Below are positions 8,780 to 18,374 of a stretch of 40,157 bases of DNA, piece after piece. Made by a program: the position numbers and the translations under genes. This DNA comes from SAR202 cluster bacterium. Its GTDB lineage: Bacteria > Chloroflexota > Dehalococcoidia > UBA3495. How positions within the stretch are numbered: position 1 is the first letter of the stretch; each line of letters begins with the position of its first letter. The stretch lies in NCBI GenBank assembly GCA_009392775.1, contig VFFT01000057.1, positions 1 to 40,157 of the forward strand, in the 5' to 3' direction. The notes below the pieces were generated by a model. That model was given only the letters and a program-made list of their open reading frames with translations, was not told where the DNA came from and searched no databases.

Positions 8780-9363
8780 TGATTCACGATATCGCTTTTT
8801 GGAGCCTATCGGTTATCACGATTGTATCTGCGATCGGTGTAGTGGTGGTAAAAGATTTATTCAGGTCAGCCCTTTTGTTGGCTGTCGTTTTCGTTGGGGT
8901 AGCCGGATTTTTCTTCTTATTGAGTGCAGAGTTCCTTGCGGTTGTACAAGTATTGATATATGTAGGCGCCATATCTATTTTGTTCATATTTGCGGTTATG
9001 CTAACCACTGATATTCAAAGAGGAAATTCTCCAAATAAATTGCATATAGCTGCAACGGTTGTTCCAATTCTCCTTCTAGTAGTTGTTTTATTTGGTGTGT
9101 TTACTTCTGAATGGGTAGAACTTGACGCTGATAAACAGGATACCGTTAACTTGGTGCAAGCTAGAGCAGTAGGAGCGATATCCGAAGCGGAGTTTGCTGC
9201 CGATTCGATAAATGATGAATTTTCTCAGCAAGTATTACAGGATGCCGATATTGCCGACTTGCTGGTTGGTGAATACGTCTTGGCTTTTGAAGGTGTCTCA
9301 GTATTATTGTTGGCAGCTCTTATCGGGTCTTTAGCTTTAGCTAGAGGTAGAGGTAGTAAGTGA
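8779..9363 (+). CDS. nuoJ: Complex I membrane subunit J
   Basis: NuoJ is a membrane subunit next to NuoK and NuoA. The 194 residues have the usual hydrophobic helices, with the third-helix signature AEFLAVVQVLIYVGAISILFIFAVM clearly recognisable, flanked by the polar segment TTDIQRGN. Between the last two helices there is a polar, acidic stretch of about 60 residues (about 113-170) rich in Asp, Glu, Ala and Gln. The end FEGVSVLLLAALIGSLAL is typical. It starts one base into the nuoI stop codon. Confidence 0.92.
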   Translation: MIHDIAFWSLSVITIVSAIGVVVVKDLFRSALLLAVVFVGVAGFFFLLSAEFLAVVQVLIYVGAISILFIFAVMLTTDIQRGNSPNKLHIAATVVPILLLVVVLFGVFTSEWVELDADKQDTVNLVQARAVGAISEAEFAADSINDEFSQQVLQDADIADLLVGEYVLAFEGVSVLLLAALIGSLALARGRGSK

Positions 9364-9364
9364 T

Positions 9365-9694
9365 ATGTCTTTAGAATCTCTATTATCAGTTGCAGCTATT
9401 TTGTTTTGTATTGGCTTGTATGGGGCTCTTTCTCGTACTAATGTGATTGCAGTATTTATGTCAATAGAAATAATGTTTAACGCTGTGAACCTTACTTTTG
9501 TGGCTTTCGGACGTTACGTAACTCCGCAGGCTTTTGATGTGAATTTGAGTAGCTTGTTAACTGGTCAAGTTTTTGTGATCTTCGTTATTACCGTAGCGGC
9601 AGCGGAAATAGCACTAGGTCTTGGTATTGTACTGGCTTTGTACAGAACTACCAATTCGATTGATCTGTCTAAAATAGTTAGATTAAGGCACTAA
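9365..9694 (+). CDS. nuoK: Complex I membrane subunit K
   Basis: NuoK is a small three-helix membrane subunit related to MnhC of Na+/H+ antiporters. The 109 residues carry the membrane glutamates: one in MSIEIMFNAVNL and one in VAAAEIALGLGIVLALYR. The ATG follows the nuoJ stop by one base, with AGAGGTAG stretches upstream acting as ribosome-binding site. A 57-bp gap follows, holding an 11-codon open frame (9708-9743, with no clear ribosome-binding site), before the DUF2007-like gene. Confidence 0.95.
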   Translation: MSLESLLSVAAILFCIGLYGALSRTNVIAVFMSIEIMFNAVNLTFVAFGRYVTPQAFDVNLSSLLTGQVFVIFVITVAAAEIALGLGIVLALYRTTNSIDLSKIVRLRH

Positions 9695-9751
9695 AGATGA
9701 TAAGCATATGACTGACCGTAGCGCAGTAAATTTGGGCGAGTAAAGGCAATA

Positions 9752-9946
9752 ATGTGGGTAGAGTTTAAAAAAGCTGAGAATCTCATGCTTGCTGAGATGT
9801 GGAAAGAAGTCCTTGAAGCAGAAGGGTTGCCAACTCGTATACTACCTGAGGGAGATATAAGAGATTGGGCCCATATGGAGTCGTATAGGATTTATGTGCC
9901 CAAAGGCCGTGAACATGTTGCAGAGGAAATACTGAGGAAGCTATAG
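9752..9946 (+). CDS. Small DUF2007-like protein inside the nuo operon
   Basis: The 64-residue soluble product has the pattern of DUF2007 (putative prokaryotic signal-transducing protein): an opening strand WVEFKKAEN, a helix LMLAEMWKEVLEAEGLPTRIL, and a closing YRIYVPKGREHVAEEILRKL with the usual V-P-x-x-x-x-x-A-x-x-I-L signature. The function of this family is not established. The gene is well placed for expression: AAAGG lies before its ATG, and its stop TAG is followed directly by the nuoL ATG. It is therefore almost certainly translated with the operon. It has no membrane segment and no cysteines, so it is not an extra redox subunit. The family assignment is moderately sure and any role in complex I is unknown. 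Confidence 0.72.
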   Translation: MWVEFKKAENLMLAEMWKEVLEAEGLPTRILPEGDIRDWAHMESYRIYVPKGREHVAEEILRKL

Positions 9947-12010
9947 ATGATTAGTGAATGGTTAGTTTGGTCAGTATTTCTATTGCCCTTAGTTGCATTC
10001 TTGGTTATCTCACTAATTGTGAGGCCATTATTTAACAAATTTGCAGTTGTTAGTGGACTAATCCTGATAACCTGTTTGGCAATTTCATTTCTTATATCAG
10101 TGTATATCTTGTCGATATTGAGTCGTGGAGATAATGTAGTTTTCGAGGCTCACGATTGGCTGACATTGGGCTCTGCAACAATAAGCGTTGGCTTGCTGGT
10201 TGACTCTGTGACCGCAGTTATGTTGGTAGTTGTAACCGGGGTGAGTCTTCTAGTGCAGATTTATTCTTTGGGATATATGAAGGGAGATCCTAGCTTCTGC
10301 CGTTACTATGCATATATGGCTTTGTTTACAGCATCTATGATCGGTGTAGTAATAGCAGTTAATATCGTCCAGCTGTACGCATTTTGGGAATTGGTCGGCG
10401 TGTCGTCATACCTGTTGATTGGGTTCTGGCATGAGCGGAGTTCTGCCGCAGCGGCTGCCAAAAAAGCGTTTATAATAACTAGGATCGGAGATGTAGGGTT
10501 CCTGCTGGCCATTATATATTTGTTCGTTCAGTCAGATACGTTTGCGGCTGTTGGACTGAATTCATTGCATATACCTGATATCTGGATAGCTGCTCAACCA
10601 TTAGCTGTTGGCGGTGCTGGATTATTAGGAGGAGCAGGTCTGTTATGGCTTACATTAGGTATATTCGCCGGGGCTGCTGGTAAATCTGGACAGTTTCCCT
10701 TGCACACGTGGCTTCCTGACGCTATGGAAGGACCGACTCCAGTTAGTGCGTTAATACACGCAGCTACCATGGTAGCTGCAGGTGTATTCCTTGTTGCGAG
10801 AATGTATCCAGTGTTTGAGCAGTCTGCAGATACTATGCTGATAATAGCTATAGTTGGCGCCGCTACGGCGTTTATCGCTGCCACTTTAGGACTAGTGATG
10901 AACGATATTAAACGGGTTATGGCGTATTCAACCGTAAGCCAATTAGGATATATGATGGCAGCGCTTGGACTAGGAGCATTTGGTCCAGCGATGTTTCACT
11001 TGTTTACTCACGCGTTTTTTAAAGCATTGCTATTTTTGTGTTCGGGTAGTGTGAATCATGCTGTTGGAACATTTAACATGCAATATATGGGTGGCCTAAG
11101 GAAGTCAATGCCGTTGACTTACGTGGCAACCATAATAGGGTCTTTGAGTCTTGTAGGCATAATACCCTTTGCTGGGTTTTGGAGTAAGGATGAGATCCTA
11201 ACGTCCGCGTATAAGGCATCAAGTTTAGCGGTCGGTAGTGTGGAAACCATAGTGTGGATATTGCTATTAGCAGGAGTATTCCTTACGGCTCTATATAGCG
11301 CACGTATGATACATCTTACTTTTCATGGTCAATTTAGAGGTGGTGGTGTCAGGGAAACCTCCGATGCGGAATCTAACGATGTTGATCTGGGTCCTAGTGT
11401 TTCCACTCATGTTCACCTTGCCGAATCTCCAATCGTAATGGTCGTTCCACTGCTGATTTTATCGTTCTTAACTGTAACGGTCGGTTATATATCAAACCCT
11501 CAGTGGGTAAAAAGCATCTTTGGGATACCTAAACATTGGATTACAGAATTCTTTATCGAATCTTTGCCGTCATATCTTAATATGCATTCTCTTGCGTTTG
11601 ATCCCTTTGTGGCTGCAATTTCGAGTGGTATAGCTATAGTTGGCTTAGGTATAGGTTCCTGGATGTATATAGGTTCAAGATACTCGAGTCCTACTCCTGT
11701 GGAAGATCCGATATCAAGGCTGGGTCCATTGTATGTGCTATTAAGTAAGAAATATTTTATTGACCACTTGTATGAAGACATTATCGTACGCAAACTATTC
11801 TATAGAGGGATCGTCTGGACTTCTGACGCGTTCGACAAATACATAATAGACGCCATTTTCAATGGTTTGGCCTCGGTATCCCGGCGGCTTGGCAGCGCCT
11901 TGACTTTGCTTCAGACTGGTCAGGTTCAGTTGTATAGTATCGTGTCAGTTGTAGGTACGGTGATTTTATTAGCTGTCTACCTTGCATTTGGATTGGACCC
12001 ATGGAACTAA
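9947..12010 (+). CDS. nuoL: Complex I antiporter-like subunit L
   Basis: NuoL is the distal proton-pumping subunit of the membrane arm. The 687 residues contain many hydrophobic helices and the antiporter signatures: FWELVGVSSYLLIGFWHER with the membrane Glu, AGKSGQFPLHTWLPDAMEGPTPVSALIHAA with the key Lys and His, and MAYSTVSQLGYMMAALGLGAF. The C-terminal extension (about 560-687) corresponds to the long lateral helix and last membrane helix of NuoL. A Gly/Ala/Leu-rich stretch at about 219-240 precedes the Lys-bearing helix. The ATG follows directly on the upstream TAG. Confidence 0.96.
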   Translation: MISEWLVWSVFLLPLVAFLVISLIVRPLFNKFAVVSGLILITCLAISFLISVYILSILSRGDNVVFEAHDWLTLGSATISVGLLVDSVTAVMLVVVTGVSLLVQIYSLGYMKGDPSFCRYYAYMALFTASMIGVVIAVNIVQLYAFWELVGVSSYLLIGFWHERSSAAAAAKKAFIITRIGDVGFLLAIIYLFVQSDTFAAVGLNSLHIPDIWIAAQPLAVGGAGLLGGAGLLWLTLGIFAGAAGKSGQFPLHTWLPDAMEGPTPVSALIHAATMVAAGVFLVARMYPVFEQSADTMLIIAIVGAATAFIAATLGLVMNDIKRVMAYSTVSQLGYMMAALGLGAFGPAMFHLFTHAFFKALLFLCSGSVNHAVGTFNMQYMGGLRKSMPLTYVATIIGSLSLVGIIPFAGFWSKDEILTSAYKASSLAVGSVETIVWILLLAGVFLTALYSARMIHLTFHGQFRGGGVRETSDAESNDVDLGPSVSTHVHLAESPIVMVVPLLILSFLTVTVGYISNPQWVKSIFGIPKHWITEFFIESLPSYLNMHSLAFDPFVAAISSGIAIVGLGIGSWMYIGSRYSSPTPVEDPISRLGPLYVLLSKKYFIDHLYEDIIVRKLFYRGIVWTSDAFDKYIIDAIFNGLASVSRRLGSALTLLQTGQVQLYSIVSVVGTVILLAVYLAFGLDPWN

Positions 12011-12014
12011 ATAA

Positions 12015-13565
12015 ATGAACGAATTTAACGGATTGCTTACAGCAACGGTTTTTCTTCCAGCGTTAGGGGCTCTAGTATTACTGCTAGGTCCGGATAATAG
12101 GCTTTTCAGTCGCTTTATCGCCACTAGTGTTGCTGCAGGGGACTTTGTTTTGGCTGTATTGGTGTTTGCCCTTTTTGATAGGACAGACATGGCGTCAAGA
12201 TTTCAGTTTTTAGACCAGTGGGTTTGGATATCTTCAGACGCGATTAAATCCACGTATTTGTTAGGCGTCGATGGACTCAGTGCACCTCTCGTGTTGTTAA
12301 CTGGTCTGTTGGGAATTTGTGCTGTACTTGCGTCGCTGAAAATTACCTTGAAAGTGAAACAATATTTCATTTGGATATTGTTGCTTCAGACATCTGTCAT
12401 GGGAGTTTTTACTTCGTTGGATGTCTTGCTGTTTTTCTTGTTTTGGGAAGTAGAACTGATCCCGATGTATATGTTGATAACAACTTGGGGAAGTGGTCGC
12501 CGAGAGTATTCAGGAATGAAATTCTTGATATTCACTATCGCGGGTAGTGCCGCTATGCTGGTTGCAATATTGGGGTTGATTTTGACTCAGGGTGATCATG
12601 CCTTGAATATGATAAGTACTTTAGAATCAGGTTCAGGGTTGATGCCGACCACTGGCATTATCTCACTGTCTGTCTTGTTCTGGCTGTTTTTTATAGCTTT
12701 CGCAATCAAGTTGCCGGTATGGCCTCTGCATACATGGTTGCCAGATGCACATACAGATGCTCCAACAGCCGCCAGTATTATCTTGGCAGGGGTAATGCTA
12801 AAGATGGGCGGATATGGTTTGCTTCGGATAAATGTAGGTATGTTTCCCGAGCAGATTCATAGCTTCGCTTGGGTGCTAATGATTCTAGGTGTTATTAGTG
12901 TTATTTATGGTGGGATTGTTACTGTAAGGCAAACAGATCTCAAACGGCTTGTTGCTTATTCCAGTGTGAGCCATATGGGTCTGGTTCTGGTGGGTATAGC
13001 ATCGGTGGGTGTATCTTACACATACGTGAACGTTACCGGACTCACTGGGGCGGCGATGCAGCTTTTTACCCATGGAACTATAACCGGATTATTATTCTTG
13101 TGTGTCGGATTAATTTATGATAAAGCGCATACTCGGTCTATACCCCAACTAGGTGGAGTAGTACAACGAATGCCTTTAGTTGGAATAGCGGTCCTTGTAG
13201 CTGGATTCGGATCTTTAGGTCTTCCAGGTCTTAGTGGCTTTGTTTCGGAAATATTGATTTTCTTCGGAGCTTTTCCGGCGTTCCCCATTCTCACCGTGAT
13301 AGCTGTGTTAGGAATTGTCTTGGCAGCCGGGTACATTCTGTGGATGATTCAACGGGCGTTGTTTGGGAATTTACCCGATCACTTGCTTGATCTTAAAGAT
13401 GCAGACCGGTTAGAGTCTATACCTTTGATTTTGATGATTATAAGTATTGTGGTAGTAGGCCTTTATCCGTCAGTAGTCACGGACGTGTTTAACTCGGGAC
13501 TGGAGCCAATGGTTTCGGTAATCAATAATGTCAGCGTAATCAACATAGGGTTATTGGGTAACTGA
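12015..13565 (+). CDS. nuoM: Complex I antiporter-like subunit M
   Basis: NuoM is a proton-pumping membrane subunit homologous to NuoL and NuoN. The 516 residues include FWEVELIPMYMLITTWGS with the essential membrane Glu, FAIKLPVWPLHTWLPDAHTDAPTAAS with the pumping Lys, and LVAYSSVSHMGLVLVGIA. Length and helix pattern are normal. It starts 4 bp after nuoL and ends 7 bp before nuoN. Confidence 0.96.
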   Translation: MNEFNGLLTATVFLPALGALVLLLGPDNRLFSRFIATSVAAGDFVLAVLVFALFDRTDMASRFQFLDQWVWISSDAIKSTYLLGVDGLSAPLVLLTGLLGICAVLASLKITLKVKQYFIWILLLQTSVMGVFTSLDVLLFFLFWEVELIPMYMLITTWGSGRREYSGMKFLIFTIAGSAAMLVAILGLILTQGDHALNMISTLESGSGLMPTTGIISLSVLFWLFFIAFAIKLPVWPLHTWLPDAHTDAPTAASIILAGVMLKMGGYGLLRINVGMFPEQIHSFAWVLMILGVISVIYGGIVTVRQTDLKRLVAYSSVSHMGLVLVGIASVGVSYTYVNVTGLTGAAMQLFTHGTITGLLFLCVGLIYDKAHTRSIPQLGGVVQRMPLVGIAVLVAGFGSLGLPGLSGFVSEILIFFGAFPAFPILTVIAVLGIVLAAGYILWMIQRALFGNLPDHLLDLKDADRLESIPLILMIISIVVVGLYPSVVTDVFNSGLEPMVSVINNVSVINIGLLGN

Positions 13566-13572
13566 TTAGTAT

Positions 13573-15078
13573 ATGAATTTTAACGATATATATTTATTGT
13601 CTCCGCAGATATCGATTGCTGCGGTAGCAATATTGACCATCTTGGGAGATCTGGTTATTGCTCAGAAAAGAGCGGTAATGTTGATAGCCTTAATTGGCCT
13701 TATAGTACCTTTAGGCTTTGCTTTGTCATTGGTGTCTAGTGTTAATGTTGCGCCAGATGTAGCACTGGTAGATTCCAGTAGTATTCTATCGTCAAGCTTC
13801 AGTTTGTCTCTTTTTTCACTCTATTTTAATTTTCTTGTCTTGGGTGTGTTAGCAATTGTCGTACTAGGTTCAAGTGACTATGTGCGGTATTCAGGTGTTC
13901 CCCAGGGCGAGTATTTTGGGTTGCTACTGCTATCGGCGTCAGGGATGATGTTGTTAGCGTCAGCAGAAAATTTAATCACTATTTACATCGCGTTGGAGTT
14001 GACTACGTTACCGTTGGCTGCCTTAGCAGCATTTGCGTTTAATGGAAAGTCGGCAGAATCTGGAATAAAGTTTCTTATTGTCAGTGCCCTGAGTTCTGCA
14101 GTAATGCTGTATGGCATGGCGTTCATATATGGCCTCAGTGGCAGCATAACCCTTGAGGGTATATCAGCGGGATTTATGAACGCTTCGTTGAATACAATGC
14201 CATATCAACAATATGGCATTTTGGTAGGGGTGATTTTACTTCTCGTAGGTTTTGGATTCAAATTATCAGTAGTTCCATTCCATATGTGGGTTCCTGATGT
14301 TTACGAAGGCAGTCCTACGCCGGTTGTTGCCTTCTTATCAGTTGCTAGCAAAGCAGTTGCGTTCGCCCTAGTTTTAAGATTTTTCTATGTTGGACTAGGA
14401 GACTTGGACCTGAACTGGGTCTTATTATTCGCTGTGATATCTGCCTTGTCGATGACTGTTGGTAATTTGCTGGCTATCTCTCAAACAAACATCAAGCGTT
14501 TGTTTGGATATAGCACTATCGCACATGCTGGGTATATTCTGGCTGGCGTCGCAGCTATTTCGTATACTGGGGACTCCTATATTGGGGTAAGCAGTGTCCT
14601 GTTTTACCTTGTAGCATATGGAGCTGCTAACTTAACCGCCCTATTAGCCATCAGTCAAATAGGTGAATTATTAGGTAGTGATGACATAGATTCCTATGCT
14701 GGTTTATCTAGAAAGGCACCGTTTTTTACAGGCGCCTTAGTAATTTCTCTTATCGCGCTGATCGGTATACCTCCTACTGGTATTTTTATCGCTAAAATAT
14801 ATGTTTTTACTGCTGCCGTTGAAGCAGGTTTGATGTGGTTGGCTATTATCGGGGTTATTAATAGCGTGGTCTCAGCTTATTATTACGTGCGTGTGATACG
14901 CGTTATGTTCAAGAACGATGATAGTAATAAGGAGACCGATCCTATGAAGACAGGACTTTTCGTAAAATTAGCTATCGTAGTATCTTCGGTGATAACGGTG
15001 TGGTTGGGAATTATGCCTAGTTGGATGTTGGGAATGGCAGAGATAGCTGCGGTTTCCCTGGTAGGACTGGTCAAATAA
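13573..15078 (+). CDS. nuoN: Complex I antiporter-like subunit N
   Basis: NuoN is the third antiporter-like pumping subunit and the last gene of the operon. The 501 residues show YIALELTTLPLAALAAFAF with the membrane Glu, GFGFKLSVVPFHMWVPDVYEG with the membrane Lys, and RLFGYSTIAHAGYILAGVA. After it come 127 bp without a gene, containing a likely new promoter for nadK and no obvious terminator hairpin. The downstream genes may therefore also receive read-through from the nuo operon. Confidence 0.96.
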   Translation: MNFNDIYLLSPQISIAAVAILTILGDLVIAQKRAVMLIALIGLIVPLGFALSLVSSVNVAPDVALVDSSSILSSSFSLSLFSLYFNFLVLGVLAIVVLGSSDYVRYSGVPQGEYFGLLLLSASGMMLLASAENLITIYIALELTTLPLAALAAFAFNGKSAESGIKFLIVSALSSAVMLYGMAFIYGLSGSITLEGISAGFMNASLNTMPYQQYGILVGVILLLVGFGFKLSVVPFHMWVPDVYEGSPTPVVAFLSVASKAVAFALVLRFFYVGLGDLDLNWVLLFAVISALSMTVGNLLAISQTNIKRLFGYSTIAHAGYILAGVAAISYTGDSYIGVSSVLFYLVAYGAANLTALLAISQIGELLGSDDIDSYAGLSRKAPFFTGALVISLIALIGIPPTGIFIAKIYVFTAAVEAGLMWLAIIGVINSVVSAYYYVRVIRVMFKNDDSNKETDPMKTGLFVKLAIVVSSVITVWLGIMPSWMLGMAEIAAVSLVGLVK

Positions 15079-15099
15079 TATTGGAGATAAGTCCATTAA

Positions 15100-15128
15100 T
15101 TGACACTAAATATGGGCAGTGCTAGACT
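15100..15128 (+). promoter_or_regulatory. Probable sigma-70-type promoter upstream of nadK
   Basis: TTGACA (a perfect -35 match) at 15100-15105 is followed after exactly 17 bp by TAGACT (four of six) at 15123-15128. It lies in the nuoN-nadK gap and would give a leader of about 70 bases. Confidence 0.5.
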
Positions 15129-15205
15129 TCGCCTGCTTTCCCAAGGTCAGCATACATAATTAGAAATACTTTTTGTTAGTGACCTCGTTAGATTACGTTT
15201 AATTT

Positions 15206-16051
15206 ATGAAGACAATTGGAATTATATACAATGCCAGGATTCCGGAGGCTCTTGACCTCAGTACGGCTATCGTAAATGAGTTGTCTTTGGAACAGGACAG
15301 TTGGGTCTCTCCTGCTGAGAATTTAGAAGTTCTTCGTGAGAAGATTCCAGACACAGATGTTGTTATTACAGCGGGGGGCGATGGCACAATACTTCGCGCT
15401 GTAATGCTCACAGCTCCCAGGAATATACCGTTGGTTGGTATAAATATGGGACGTCTGGGATTTATGACAGAATTACAAGTTTATGATGCTCTAGAAAAGC
15501 TGCCCATGTATCTCAACGGAGACTGCAGAATCGAAGAACACAGTATGATCCGTTGTAAACTCTATAAAAATGGCGGGAAGGCGTCTGACGATGATGGATT
15601 CCATGCGTTGAACGACGTGGTTTTGGGTCGGGGGTCTATTTCTCGAGTGGTAACTATAAGGACTGTAATAGATGGTGCGGATCTAGCGTCTGTCAGAGCA
15701 GATGGGATCATAGTATCAACTGCTACTGGTAGTACTGGATACAGTTTAGCAGTAGGAGGTCCTATCTTAGACCCATCTTCAGACTCTATAGTTCTTAAAC
15801 CAATCGCAGCTCATGTCGGCCTAGCTGCTTCCCTAGTGCTTCCGTCCGAAACAAAAGTCAATCTTCATCTGGAAGGAACACAAGAAGCGGTACTTAGTGT
15901 TGATGGATTTTTGAATTTGACTGTTGAACCAGGGGATTGGATAGAAGTAGATCGTAGTACATTGAAAGCTCAATTTTTGAGGGCTAATCCTCCAAATCAT
16001 TATTATGCAACGTTAACTCGTAGACTGGGATTCAGTATCAGAGGACAGTAA
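15206..16051 (+). CDS. nadK: NAD kinase
   Basis: NAD kinase phosphorylates NAD+ to NADP+ and so sets the NADP(H) pool. The 281 residues carry the family GGDG motif at 57-60 (TAGGDGTILRAV, catalytic Asp59), then GINMGRLGFMTEL, and the nucleotide-binding ADGIIVSTATGSTGYSLAVGGP. Length is normal. No strong ribosome-binding site is seen before ATG 15206. It lies 14 bp ahead of the Nudix gene, a probable two-gene unit. Confidence 0.96.
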   Translation: MKTIGIIYNARIPEALDLSTAIVNELSLEQDSWVSPAENLEVLREKIPDTDVVITAGGDGTILRAVMLTAPRNIPLVGINMGRLGFMTELQVYDALEKLPMYLNGDCRIEEHSMIRCKLYKNGGKASDDDGFHALNDVVLGRGSISRVVTIRTVIDGADLASVRADGIIVSTATGSTGYSLAVGGPILDPSSDSIVLKPIAAHVGLAASLVLPSETKVNLHLEGTQEAVLSVDGFLNLTVEPGDWIEVDRSTLKAQFLRANPPNHYYATLTRRLGFSIRGQ

Positions 16052-16064
16052 AAGGATTTCAAAG

Positions 16065-16610
16065 ATGACAGACATCTTAAATGAAGAAACTTTAAACACA
16101 GAAAGGCCTTATAGCGGCAAAATATTGAATTTGCGAATAGATACTATTAAATTGCCTAGTGGCAGGGTAGCTGCTCGTGAAGTTATTGAACATATCGATT
16201 CAGTTTGTATGGTTCCTGTAGATGATGAGAATAATGTCTGGTTTGTCCGACAATTTCGAACTCCAGCAGGTCGAGCGTTATTAGAATTACCAGCTGGTGG
16301 AATGGATGACGGAGAATTAGCTTCTGATGCGGCGTTAAGGGAACTGCAGGAAGAAATCGGTTGCACTGCAGATAATCTTCAACATTTAGCTAGCTTCTTT
16401 TTGGCACCGGGATGGTGTGATGAGTACATGCATGCCTATTTGGCGACTGGATTAACACCGAGTAAATTGGAAGCCGATGATGATGAAAATATATTAATTG
16501 AGAAAATACCTATCAGTGACGTCATGAACTTGATTCAAAATGGCGATATAGATGATGTAAAAACTATTGCAGGGCTGTTGCTGGTAATGCAGGTTTTGGG
16601 AGATAATTAA
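16065..16610 (+). CDS. Nudix hydrolase, ADP-ribose pyrophosphatase type
   Basis: Nudix enzymes hydrolyse nucleoside diphosphates linked to another group. The 181 residues carry a complete Nudix box at 78-99 (G-x5-E-x7-REL-x-EE-x-G), with the metal-binding core REL-Q-EE at 92-97. The preceding VPVDDENNVWFVRQFRTPAG and ELPAGGMD segments, and LAPGWCDEYMHAYLA after the box, are typical of the ADP-ribose pyrophosphatase subgroup (NudF-like). The exact substrate is not proven by sequence. Its place behind nadK fits turnover of NAD-derived nucleotides. Confidence 0.9.
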   Translation: MTDILNEETLNTERPYSGKILNLRIDTIKLPSGRVAAREVIEHIDSVCMVPVDDENNVWFVRQFRTPAGRALLELPAGGMDDGELASDAALRELQEEIGCTADNLQHLASFFLAPGWCDEYMHAYLATGLTPSKLEADDDENILIEKIPISDVMNLIQNGDIDDVKTIAGLLLVMQVLGDN

Positions 16611-16691
16611 ACAGGAGTCTATCGTTAAAGGTGGTCGCTGCGTGATTCATGTAGTACTCATCAGATTCGATAAAAATGGGACGAGGTATAA

Positions 16692-18371
16692 ATGCTTGAG
16701 CACGATGTATTAATAGTAGGAGCCGGTTTGGCTGGTATGAGGGCGGCAATCGCGGCGCGAGACGCTGGAGCCAATGCCGCTATAATCAGTAAAGTACACC
16801 CAGTGCGTAGTCACTCAAACGCAGCTCAGGGTGGCATTAACGCGGCTTTAACAGATCGAGGCGATAACTGGGAAGACCACGCATACGATACTATCAAAGG
16901 TAGTGATTTCTTAGGCGATCAAGATGCGATAGAGGTAATGTGCAGAGCTGCAGGTCAATCCCTTATAGACATGGAACATATGGGAGTAACGTTCAATAGA
17001 GATGATGAAGGGAAGTTAGGGACACGAGCGTTCGGCGGTCAGCGTGTAGCTAGAACATTTTTTGTGGGTGATTTTACAGGTCAGGCTCTATTGCATGTAA
17101 TGTTTGAACAACTAGTTAAATCTGGGGTTCAGAGCTACGAAGAATGGTTTGTGACGTCTTTAATAATGGAGGACGGGAAAATATCAGGTGTGACAGCACT
17201 TGAGATGCGTACGGGCCAACTTCATGCTATTAGAGCTAAGACCGTCATATTATGCACTGGAGGCTGCGGGAGATTGTTCGAACCCAGTACTAATGCTCTT
17301 ATTGTTACTGGAGATGGTATGGGGCTCGCATACAATGTAGGGGCTCGCCTGATGGATATGGAAATGGTCCAATATCATCCGACCACTATATCAGGGAGTG
17401 GAGTATTGCTATCAGAAGCTGCTCGAGGAGAAGGAGCTTATTTAAGGGATCGCAATGGTAACCGGTTTATGGAGAAATATGCTCCCAATATGATGGAATT
17501 AGCATCGAGAGATGTTGTATCAAGAGCAGAGCAAACGGAAATTAATGCTGGTAATGGCATCGATGGATGTGTCCATCTAGATTGTACTCATTTGGGAGAA
17601 AGGTTCATCATGGAAAAATTGCCTCAGATCAGAGAACTAGGGATAGATCTGACAGGTAAGGATATGATTAAGGAACCAGTCCCAATAAGACCCGGTATGC
17701 ATTACATCATGGGTGGAATAAAAACTGACGTAGACGGTATGACTAATATACCTGGAATATATGCAGCTGGTGAATGTGCAAATGTAAGTGTACATGGCGG
17801 GAATAGACTCGGGGCAAACTCGCTACTGGACACAATCGTATTCGGAGAGCGGTCAGGAATTCATGCCGCTGACGCTTCTAGAGGAGTGTCTTTCTCTAAT
17901 TTCAATGAAGACGAGGTTGTATCAAAGGAGAAAAGTCGGCTTCAGGAGATTTTGGATCGTCCGGACAACGGTGATAGGTGGAGTAGGATCAGGAGAGAGA
18001 TGGGCGATTCTATGAATCGTAATGTGGCTGTCTTCAGGACAAAAGAAGGCATAGAAGAAACAATAGAAGAATTACATGGCTTAAAGCAAAGATATGAGAC
18101 CGTGCCAGTACATAACAAAGGTAAAGTATTTAATACAGACCTGATTTTTGCACTCGAGTTAGGATTCATGCTCGATTGTGCAGAGGCTATCGCGATCAGT
18201 GCTTTGGAACGTAAAGAGAGTAGGGGGGCCCAGTCTAGATTGGATTATCCAAATAGGGACGATGACAATTGGCTGAAACATATTGTGGTTACCCAAGGAG
18301 AACTTGGACCAGAGTTATCTGAGTTGCCGGTAACGATTACAAAATGGACTCCGGAGGAGAGGAAATACTAA
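16692..18371 (+). CDS. sdhA: Succinate dehydrogenase / fumarate reductase flavoprotein subunit
   Basis: This is the catalytic FAD subunit that interconverts succinate and fumarate. The 559 residues open with a dinucleotide-binding [11 protein letters not shown]41 in [15 protein letters not shown] is the predicted site of covalent FAD attachment. Active-site segments are intact: [51 protein letters not shown] and [18 protein letters not shown] 16692 has GACGAGG upstream. sdhB starts 3 bp after the stop. Direction (oxidation or fumarate reduction) cannot be told from sequence; with isocitrate and malate dehydrogenases close by I favour the TCA role. Confidence 0.95.
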   Translation: MLEHDVLIVGAGLAGMRAAIAARDAGANAAIISKVHPVRSHSNAAQGGINAALTDRGDNWEDHAYDTIKGSDFLGDQDAIEVMCRAAGQSLIDMEHMGVTFNRDDEGKLGTRAFGGQRVARTFFVGDFTGQALLHVMFEQLVKSGVQSYEEWFVTSLIMEDGKISGVTALEMRTGQLHAIRAKTVILCTGGCGRLFEPSTNALIVTGDGMGLAYNVGARLMDMEMVQYHPTTISGSGVLLSEAARGEGAYLRDRNGNRFMEKYAPNMMELASRDVVSRAEQTEINAGNGIDGCVHLDCTHLGERFIMEKLPQIRELGIDLTGKDMIKEPVPIRPGMHYIMGGIKTDVDGMTNIPGIYAAGECANVSVHGGNRLGANSLLDTIVFGERSGIHAADASRGVSFSNFNEDEVVSKEKSRLQEILDRPDNGDRWSRIRREMGDSMNRNVAVFRTKEGIEETIEELHGLKQRYETVPVHNKGKVFNTDLIFALELGFMLDCAEAIAISALERKESRGAQSRLDYPNRDDDNWLKHIVVTQGELGPELSELPVTITKWTPEERKY

Positions 18372-18374
18372 ATT

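Noticed and set aside
10594..10884. Antisense frame rich in Ala and Pro inside nuoL
   Set aside because: It mirrors the Gly/Ala-rich codons of nuoL; low-complexity shadow.
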